DNA of 6,909 nucleotides, taken from the NCBI GenBank assembly GCA_029052615.1, contig JAIDIR010000073.1, positions 1 through 6,909 on the forward strand, given 5' to 3'. Source of the DNA: Clostridia bacterium (GTDB lineage Bacteria > Bacillota > Clostridia > Christensenellales > Borkfalkiaceae). The translations under genes and the position numbers were made by a program. This document shows positions 1 to 5,418 of the stretch, piece after piece (positions within the stretch are counted from its first letter, which is position 1; the number at the start of each line of letters is the position of its first letter). The notes beneath the pieces were generated by a model. The model was not told the DNA's origin. It was given only the letters and a program-made list of their open reading frames with translations, and ran no database searches.

Positions 1-1047
1 CCCCCCAACAATTTGAACAAGCGCTTTACCTTCGACAGCTTCGTGGCGGGCAACAACCTGTTTGCGTTCGAGGCGGCTAAAAACGTTGCCGACGACCCTG
101 CGGGCGTTTACAACCCCCTGTTCATTTACGGCGGCACGGGTCTGGGCAAGACCCACTTAATTCAGGCGATTGCCAACCAGATTATTGCAGAAAAGCCAAA
201 CCTTAAAGTAGTTTACGCCACCTGCGAGCAGTTCGTAAACGAAATTATAGACACGATGTTCGCTTCCAAGGGTCCCGACGCGCGCGAAAAGAGCAACAGA
301 TTAAGACAGCACTACCGCAGCGCGGACGTGCTCATTATCGACGACATACAGTTTATTGCCAACAAAAAAGCCGTTCAGGAAGAATTTTTCCATACCTTTA
401 ACGAGCTGATTTCGCGCGGCAAGCAGATAGTTAGAACTTCCGACCAGCCCCCCAAGGAGCTGACCGCACTCGAAGAGAGATTGAGAACGCGTTTCTCGGG
501 CGGACTGGTGTTCGACGTAATGCCGCCCAACCTTGAAACCAAGATTGCGATATTAAAGAAGAAGGCGTTTGAAAAGAAATGCATAGTTCCCGACGAGGTG
601 CTTTCCTTCCTTGCGCAGGATTCGGGCGACGACGTAAGAACGCTTGAAGGCAGGCTTACCAAGGTAATATTCGCAAGCAAACTGCACGAAACGCCCATAA
701 CCGTAGCCCTTGCAAAGAGCGCGCTGAACGAGGCCGTTTCCGAGGGCGGCGCGGAGGAAATTACCCCCGCAAGCGTAATAAACGCCGTTACCGGTTTTTA
801 CGGAGTCACCAAGAACGAGCTTATTGGCAAATGCAAGAAAAAGGAGCTGGTGCTGCCCAGACAGGTCTGCTGCTACCTTATGTGCGAGCTTTTGTCCCTC
901 CCCCTTATGTCGATAGGCAAGGAGCTGGGCGATCGTAACCACACCACTATCCTCTATTCGCGCGACAAGGTCGAGGGCATGATTGCCGTAAGCGACAAGA
1001 TGGCGAAAGACATCGACGACATTAAGAACATTATCTTAAAGAAATAG
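1..1047 (+). CDS. dnaA: Chromosomal replication initiator protein DnaA, 5'-truncated by window edge
   Basis: AAA+ ATPase that binds DnaA boxes at oriC, oligomerises with ATP and opens the duplex in the cytoplasm. The frame is open from base 1 (348 codons visible); the first codons are linker just ahead of the family's NKRFTFDSF-type domain III start, so domains I and II (roughly 100 residues) and the true start lie upstream. The in-frame TTG at 13 is not the start. Numbering from the first visible codon, I see Walker A GGTGLGKT (44-51), Walker B IIDD (112-115), sensor I TSD (146-148), arginine-finger region RLRTRF (R164), sensor II R213 in VRTLEG, and the domain IV helix-turn-helix with PRQ (R287) and the signature GDRNHTTI (310-317). 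All core ATPase residues are present, so it should be functional. Oddities: Asn313 where the signature normally has Asp (GRDHTT), SGGL in place of the usual WGL after the arginine finger, and IVRTSD instead of IVLTSD. The gene downstream is mnmG rather than the usual dnaN. It could be the main DnaA of a divergent lineage or a second paralogue; the family call itself is secure. Confidence 0.97.
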   Translation, partial: PPNNLNKRFTFDSFVAGNNLFAFEAAKNVADDPAGVYNPLFIYGGTGLGKTHLIQAIANQIIAEKPNLKVVYATCEQFVNEIIDTMFASKGPDAREKSNRLRQHYRSADVLIIDDIQFIANKKAVQEEFFHTFNELISRGKQIVRTSDQPPKELTALEERLRTRFSGGLVFDVMPPNLETKIAILKKKAFEKKCIVPDEVLSFLAQDSGDDVRTLEGRLTKVIFASKLHETPITVALAKSALNEAVSEGGAEEITPASVINAVTGFYGVTKNELIGKCKKKELVLPRQVCCYLMCELLSLPLMSIGKELGDRNHTTILYSRDKVEGMIAVSDKMAKDIDDIKNIILKK

Positions 1048-1061
1048 CGGCGTGTCGCCGC
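1047..1061 (+). other. Short GC-rich stem-loop at the dnaA stop codon
   Basis: A perfect 6-bp inverted repeat, GCGGCG and CGCCGC, with a 3-base loop (TGT) begins on the last base of the dnaA TAG stop codon. There is no U-run directly after it, so it is not a convincing terminator alone. It may protect the 3' end of the dnaA message or be part of the larger structured spacer. Function is inferred only from the repeat. Confidence 0.4.
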
Positions 1062-1069
1062 AGCCAAGT

Positions 1070-1102
1070 CCTTTAAACGCTTACACGGTAAACGAGTAAA
1101 GG
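1070..1102. repeat. Imperfect 33-bp dyad in the dnaA-mnmG spacer
   Basis: The two halves pair symmetrically about base 1086: CCTTTA (1070-1075) with TAAAGG (1097-1102), CG (1078-1079) with CG (1093-1094), and TTAC (1081-1084) with GTAA (1088-1091) around a 3-base ACG loop. That is 12 of 15 possible pairs, with a 2x2 internal loop and one C-A mismatch. It could be an RNA hairpin in the dnaA 3' UTR or mnmG leader, or an operator for a dimeric DNA-binding protein. I do not recognise it as a known riboswitch or operator. Confidence 0.4.
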
Positions 1103-1117
1103 CACAACAAATCGGAT

Positions 1118-1144
1118 CGCCCGCTTCGGCGGGCGTAAATTTTT
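1118..1144 (+). terminator. Probable intrinsic terminator of dnaA, abutting mnmG
   Basis: A perfect 7-bp GC stem (CGCCCGC at 1118-1124, GCGGGCG at 1129-1135) is closed by a TTCG loop flanked by C and G, the extra-stable cUUCGg tetraloop. After TAAA come five Ts (1140-1144). The U-run is displaced four bases from the stem, so termination could be partial. The structure ends only 15 bases before the mnmG start codon, so it would also sit in the leader of any read-through mnmG transcript. The opposite strand has no matching U-run, so it acts rightward if at all. Confidence 0.65.
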
Positions 1145-1150
1145 AGCATT

Positions 1151-3013
1151 ATGAAAGAATTTTCACTGGGAACGTACGATGCGGCGGTAGTCGGCGCGGG
1201 ACACGCAGGCTGCGAAGCCGCGCTTGCCCTTGCGCGCACCGGACTTAAAACCGCGGTACTCACTTTAAATCTCGACGCTATCGCCTTTATGGCGTGCAAC
1301 CCCTCGATAGGCGGCACGGCTAAAGGTCATCTCGTGCGCGAAATAGACGCGCTGGGCGGTGAGATGGGCGTGAATGCAGACGCCACCGCCTTGCAGATTA
1401 AAATGCTGAACGTCGGCAAGGGCGCGGCGGTGCAGTCGCTAAGGTGCCAGTCGGACAAAAACGCCTATCACGCGCGGATGAAGAGCGTGCTGGAAAACAC
1501 TCAAAACCTTAGAATTATTCAGGGCGAGGTTGCTCAGATAATAGTCGAGAACGGCAAGGTTGCGGGGCTTAAAACGACGTACGGCGGAGTTATTAACTGC
1601 CTCGCGGTAGTGCTTGCCACGGGCGTATATCTGAACGCGCAGACCATTACCGGCGACGTCATTAAAAAGAGCGGACCCAACGGCTTTTCCGCCGCCGACG
1701 CGCTGACTCAAAACCTCATTGATTTGGGCTTTACCGTTCGCCGCTTCAAGACGGGCACCCCCGCCAGAGTGGACTTCCGCACGATAGATTTGAGCAAATT
1801 GACCCCCCAGTATGGCGAAAACAACGTGGGGCCGTTCTCTTTTATCACGCAAAATCCCCCCAAAAACAAAATGCCGTGCTATCTGGGCTACACCAACCTT
1901 GCCACCCACAAGGTCATTCTGGACAACCTTGACCGTTCGCCCCTTTACAACGGCACGATAGAGTCGACGGGACCGAGATACTGCCCCTCCATCGAAACAA
2001 AGGTAGTGCGCTTTGCCGACAAGGAAAGGCACCAGATTTTCATAGAGCCGGAGGGCGCGGACACGCTGGAAGCCTACGTTCAGGGCATGTCCTCCTCCCT
2101 CCCCCACGATATTCAGATAGAGATGTACCGCACGGTCGAGGGGCTGGAAAACGCCGACATTATGCGCTTTGCCTACGCCATTGAATACGACTGCATTGAC
2201 ACGCTGGACGTCTACCCCACCCTTGAATTCAAAAAGGTGCAGGGGCTTTACACTGCGGGGCAGATTAACGGCACTTCGGGCTACGAGGAAGCGGCGGCGC
2301 AGGGGCTTATTGCAGGACTTAACGCAAGCTTGAAGCTGCGCGGACTTCCTCCACTCGTTCTCGGGCGTGACGAGGCGTATATAGGCGTGCTTATAGACGA
2401 CCTTGTGACCAAGGGCACGGAGGAGCCTTACCGAATGATGACCTCGCGTGCGGAATACAGAATAGAGCTTCGGCAGGATAACGCCGACTTCCGCCTTACG
2501 CAAAAGGGGTACGATTGCGGGCTTGTGACCGAGGAAAGATACGCTATTTACCTTAACCGCAAGCAGCAGTATCAAGCCGCCGTGCAGTATCTCGAGCGCA
2601 CGTCCTACACCCCCGACCAGACGGAAAAGCTTTTACAGGAATACGGCTTTTCAAGGGCGGCGGGCTCGCTTTCATTAGCCGACCTCATAAGGCGAGGCAT
2701 ACCCCTCGACAAAATAAGCGCGGTGACGGGCGAAATAAATTTTGCACGCGACGTGCTGGATTCCGCCGAAATTTTTATAAGGTACGAGGGATATTTAAAA
2801 AAGAACGCTGAACAGATTGCCCGCGCCAAAAAGTACGAGGACAAGCTTTTAAGCGAGGATATAGACTATTCGAAAATCGAGGGTCTGCGCCTTGAGGCGA
2901 GGGAAAAGCTCAACAAAATCAAGCCGCGCTCGCTGGGGCAGGCTTCAAGAATTTCGGGCGTTAACCCCGCGGATATTGCCGTGCTGACCGTATGGCTGTC
3001 GCTTAAAAAGTGA
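1151..3013 (+). CDS. mnmG: tRNA uridine-5-carboxymethylaminomethyl(34) synthesis enzyme MnmG (GidA)
   Basis: FAD-dependent enzyme that, with the GTPase MnmE, installs the aminomethyl-type group on C5 of wobble U34 in certain tRNAs, using methylene-tetrahydrofolate, glycine or ammonium, and NADH, in the cytoplasm. The 620 residues match the usual full length of the family. The N-terminal dinucleotide-binding motif GAGHAG is at 15-20, the signature CNPSIGG with Cys49 at 49-55 (followed by TAKGHLVREIDALGGEMG), and the second signature GPRYCPSIE with Cys278; these two cysteines correspond to the conserved pair important for the folate-linked chemistry in E. coli MnmG. The C-terminal helical domain that contacts MnmE and tRNA is intact, ending in the IKPRSLGQASRISGVNPADIAVL region. 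The ATG at 1151 places the FAD motif at the normal distance from the N terminus, and no better start is seen, although no Shine-Dalgarno sequence precedes it. It lies 103 bases after dnaA, behind a probable terminator. mnmE and rsmG, frequent neighbours, are not beside it here. Confidence 0.98.
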   Translation: MKEFSLGTYDAAVVGAGHAGCEAALALARTGLKTAVLTLNLDAIAFMACNPSIGGTAKGHLVREIDALGGEMGVNADATALQIKMLNVGKGAAVQSLRCQSDKNAYHARMKSVLENTQNLRIIQGEVAQIIVENGKVAGLKTTYGGVINCLAVVLATGVYLNAQTITGDVIKKSGPNGFSAADALTQNLIDLGFTVRRFKTGTPARVDFRTIDLSKLTPQYGENNVGPFSFITQNPPKNKMPCYLGYTNLATHKVILDNLDRSPLYNGTIESTGPRYCPSIETKVVRFADKERHQIFIEPEGADTLEAYVQGMSSSLPHDIQIEMYRTVEGLENADIMRFAYAIEYDCIDTLDVYPTLEFKKVQGLYTAGQINGTSGYEEAAAQGLIAGLNASLKLRGLPPLVLGRDEAYIGVLIDDLVTKGTEEPYRMMTSRAEYRIELRQDNADFRLTQKGYDCGLVTEERYAIYLNRKQQYQAAVQYLERTSYTPDQTEKLLQEYGFSRAAGSLSLADLIRRGIPLDKISAVTGEINFARDVLDSAEIFIRYEGYLKKNAEQIARAKKYEDKLLSEDIDYSKIEGLRLEAREKLNKIKPRSLGQASRISGVNPADIAVLTVWLSLKK

Positions 3014-3016
3014 AAG

Positions 3017-3022
3017 TATAAT
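3017..3022 (+). promoter_or_regulatory. Possible -10 hexamer (TATAAT) just after mnmG
   Basis: An exact TATAAT lies four bases after the mnmG stop codon in an A-rich stretch. I find no good -35 hexamer 16-18 bases upstream (that position is GC-rich mnmG coding sequence). If used, it would give spoIIE a leader of about 55 bases. An exact hexamer in AT-rich sequence can arise by chance. Confidence 0.25.
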
Positions 3023-3044
3023 AAACGATAAAATAAACCACACA

Positions 3045-3078
3045 CAGACAAATTACGCGCGCGCACGCATTATATAAT
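3045..3078 (+). promoter_or_regulatory. Candidate spoIIE promoter: long-spacer -35-like CAGACA and perfect -10 TATAAT
   Basis: An exact TATAAT at 3073-3078 lies six bases before the spoIIE ATG. The best -35-like hexamer is CAGACA (3045-3050, four of six matches to TTGACA), separated by 22 bp. No better -35 exists at 16-18 bp. B. subtilis spoIIG and spoIIE promoters, activated by Spo0A~P with sigma-A, are known for unusually long spacers of about 21-22 bp. The complement of 3047-3052 reads TTTGTC, matching the first half of a Spo0A box, but the second half does not match. Transcription would start at or next to the ATG. This is a suggestive but weak assignment. Confidence 0.35.
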
Positions 3079-3084
3079 GCGGTT

Positions 3085-5358
3085 ATGCACGTTAAACTCA
3101 ACTTCAAAACCGTATCAATGTACGCAATATACGCCCTTGCCCTCGTCGCACTCAACTACGCGTTGCCAAAAGTGCCGTTCGGGCTGGGGCTGTGTTTTTC
3201 TATGCTGGTATGCGGCACGAATATTATAGCCACGCCCGTACTTTACGCCCTTTCGTCCATTGTCACGCTGGACTGGATAACCATGCTTTTAAGCCTTTTC
3301 GAGTGCGGCTTTCTTACGGCGATTACCTTTATCTACAGAAGGACGCGCAAAAAAATCCGCTTCGAAAGCATTATATACGTGCTCCTCTCGCTTGCACCGT
3401 TTATCGCCTTTTCGCGCTGGCAGGGAATTGACAGCATTTACGTGACCGACAACCCCTATATATTAAAGTCGATTGCTGCAGTTGCCGTGACCGTGTTCAC
3501 CTTCTTCGCGTTCCGCTGCGTATACTCGCTGCTCTTCCGCCTGTACAGGTGCAGATTGCGTGCGGACGAGCTCATATGCATTTCGGTGGTATGTATAGTT
3601 GCGGGCGTAGGAATTTGCAACCTTGCGGGAATATACGCCTATATATGCATAGGCGCCGGACTGAGCGCGTTTGCCGTGCGGCTGACCAAAAGCCCCGCCG
3701 CTGTGATAGCCGCCTGCGTGCTATCCGTGCCCTGCGCCGTAGTAGGGCTGAGCTTCGAGCACGTAACGGCGTTCGTAATAATTTCTATAATAGCCCTCGC
3801 GTTTGCCGAGCTGGGCAGATTTGCCCCCGTGGTTGCGGCGCTTGCAGGGGGCGCGGGCTATCTGTATTTAACGGGGGCGTTCACGCAGGGCGTCGCCTCC
3901 GCGGTGATATACGCGCTCATACTCTTTCTCTGCTGCATACTCCCCGTCCTTCCGCCGCAAAAGAGCGTGGAAAATATGCGCAACCTGCTGGCGGTTAAAA
4001 AGGTTCTGCCGCGCACCGACGAGGAGCGCTATAAGGAATACGTTTCCGAAAAGCTTTACAGAATGAGCGAGGTTTTCCGCGAAATCGAGAGCGCGTTCGT
4101 CGCGCTGGACGACGGTCCCGACGACGGCGCAATGAGAAAGCGCATGCTCGTTGAAACCAAACAGAGCATGTGTTCTGGCTGTAAAAAGAAGGAAGCCTGC
4201 GCGCACACCAAGGTTTACCGCGGCTTTTCCTCGCTTATCGAAGCGGGGTGCTTAAAGGGCAAGGTCAGCTTCGTCGACCTGTCCTCCGATATAACGCTCA
4301 ACTGCAGCGACCCCGCCAACCTTATTGAAACGGTCAACCGCCTATTATACGAGTACCGCAAAATGACGCTGGAAGCGGAGAACGCCAGAAGCGGGCGCAA
4401 GCTGCTTGCGGGGCAGGCGCGCGGCATTGCCGAAGTTCTTAAAGGGCGCGCCGTTGAGTTCTGCCGCGAGAGCGACGACTTTTCCGCAATGGAAAAGAAG
4501 ATTGGCGACACTCTTGCCGCAAACGGCGTTTCCTGCCCCGAAATACGTATGCGCGGACAGGCAAACAAGGAAATAAGTTTGACCGTCGTCGACTGCAAAA
4601 ACTTTAATCCGGTAAAAAGAACCGTCGAAAGCGTGACGGGCTTGAAGCTTATGCTTAAGGACAAGACGGTGTACGACGGGCAAAAGACCGCATACCTTTT
4701 GGTCGAGCCGCCCAAATACGACGCGGCGTTCGGCGTGGCGTTTGCCGTCAAGGACAACGAGCGCGTTTCGGGCGACACGCACTCCGTAATCAAGATTAAC
4801 GAACACTCCTTTTTAATGGCGCTGTCCGACGGTATGGGAAGCGGCGAATACGCGCGCAAGGTTTCCACAACCGCCATCTCGCTTATCGAGGCGTTTTACC
4901 GCTCCGAAATACCCACGGACATAGTGCTTGACACAATAAACAAGCTGCTGTGCTTTAACCGCGACGAGCGGTTTACCTGCATTGACGCCGCCGCAATAGA
5001 TTTGAACACCCTTACCGCCTCGTTTATAAAGATAGGCTCGCCCGTCGGCATAATCGTGCGCAAGGGCGAAATCAAGGTGCTGGAAAGCCACTCGCTGCCC
5101 CTTGGAATTCTGGACAGTCTGCACCCCACCACCTGCAAGGAGCAGCTTAAAAACAACGACATAGTTACGTTTATGAGCGACGGCGTGACCTCGGCGTTCA
5201 ACGGCGTTTCCGACCTTTACGACTTTTTGCAGACCTTAAAGCCGCTCAATCCGCAGAGCCTTGCGGAAAAAATTCTTGCCGCCGCAAAGGAGCGCGTGCA
5301 GGGCACTCCCGACGATATGACCGTGCTTTGCGTGCGCATATTCAAGCGGCAGGTGTGA
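3085..5358 (+). CDS. spoIIE: Stage II sporulation protein E (SpoIIE), membrane-bound PP2C-type serine phosphatase
   Basis: SpoIIE dephosphorylates the anti-anti-sigma factor SpoIIAA to release sigma-F in the forespore, and in Bacillus also interacts with FtsZ at the polar septum. This 757-residue protein (B. subtilis SpoIIE is about 830) has the family architecture. Residues about 9-290 are very hydrophobic, with roughly ten membrane segments interrupted by short basic loops such as RRTRKK near 85-90. A regulatory middle region (about 291-555) starts with a charged helical stretch and contains a cysteine patch (C363, C366, C372, later C389 and C407). The C-terminal PP2C domain (about 556-753) shows SGD (562-564), the metal-binding motif ALSDGMGSGE (579-588), FTCIDAAAIDL (630-640), LPLGIL (671-676), MSDG (697-700) and PDDMTVL (742-748), so the metal-ligand aspartates appear intact. 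The ATG at 3085 is the earliest start codon in the open frame and gives a short N terminus before the first membrane helix; no Shine-Dalgarno sequence is visible. The gene appears single, ending 60 bases from the convergent malQ. It implies an endospore-forming lineage. Confidence 0.95.
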   Translation: MHVKLNFKTVSMYAIYALALVALNYALPKVPFGLGLCFSMLVCGTNIIATPVLYALSSIVTLDWITMLLSLFECGFLTAITFIYRRTRKKIRFESIIYVLLSLAPFIAFSRWQGIDSIYVTDNPYILKSIAAVAVTVFTFFAFRCVYSLLFRLYRCRLRADELICISVVCIVAGVGICNLAGIYAYICIGAGLSAFAVRLTKSPAAVIAACVLSVPCAVVGLSFEHVTAFVIISIIALAFAELGRFAPVVAALAGGAGYLYLTGAFTQGVASAVIYALILFLCCILPVLPPQKSVENMRNLLAVKKVLPRTDEERYKEYVSEKLYRMSEVFREIESAFVALDDGPDDGAMRKRMLVETKQSMCSGCKKKEACAHTKVYRGFSSLIEAGCLKGKVSFVDLSSDITLNCSDPANLIETVNRLLYEYRKMTLEAENARSGRKLLAGQARGIAEVLKGRAVEFCRESDDFSAMEKKIGDTLAANGVSCPEIRMRGQANKEISLTVVDCKNFNPVKRTVESVTGLKLMLKDKTVYDGQKTAYLLVEPPKYDAAFGVAFAVKDNERVSGDTHSVIKINEHSFLMALSDGMGSGEYARKVSTTAISLIEAFYRSEIPTDIVLDTINKLLCFNRDERFTCIDAAAIDLNTLTASFIKIGSPVGIIVRKGEIKVLESHSLPLGILDSLHPTTCKEQLKNNDIVTFMSDGVTSAFNGVSDLYDFLQTLKPLNPQSLAEKILAAAKERVQGTPDDMTVLCVRIFKRQV

Positions 5359-5374
5359 AAAATATCGGATATGA

Positions 5375-5403
5375 AAAGCCCCGCGCTTTATGCGCGGGGC
5401 TTT
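5375..5403. terminator. Shared bidirectional intrinsic terminator between spoIIE and malQ
   Basis: GCCCCGCGC (5378-5386) pairs perfectly with GCGCGGGGC (5392-5400) around a 5-base loop (TTTAT). AAA on the left and TTT on the right extend the stem to 12 bp. The rightward transcript reads TTTC and then T-rich sequence; the leftward transcript reads TTTTC. Position between two convergent genes, 16 bases past the spoIIE stop and 15 bases past the malQ stop, fits a terminator serving both. It is the strongest stem-loop in the window. Confidence 0.88.
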
Positions 5404-5418
5404 CAAATTTATCAAATT

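Noticed and set aside
13..15. TTG as a dnaA start codon
   Set aside because: The frame is open from base 1 and the protein would lack DnaA domains I and II; the TTG codes a leucine just before domain III, so the gene continues upstream of the window.
27..38. Spo0A-box-like TTCGACA in dnaA
   Set aside because: It is inside the coding sequence as a Phe-Asp-Ser codon run typical of this codon use and is far from any promoter.
1048..1150. Origin of replication in the dnaA-mnmG spacer
   Set aside because: There is no cluster of DnaA-box-like 9-mers and no AT-rich unwinding element; the spacer is GC-rich stem-loops. oriC may lie elsewhere near dnaA.
1439..2575. Long open frame on the minus strand inside mnmG
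   Set aside because: It lies wholly opposite a full-length, unmistakable MnmG; its translation shows no recognisable domain and is the usual by-product of GC-rich codon choice.
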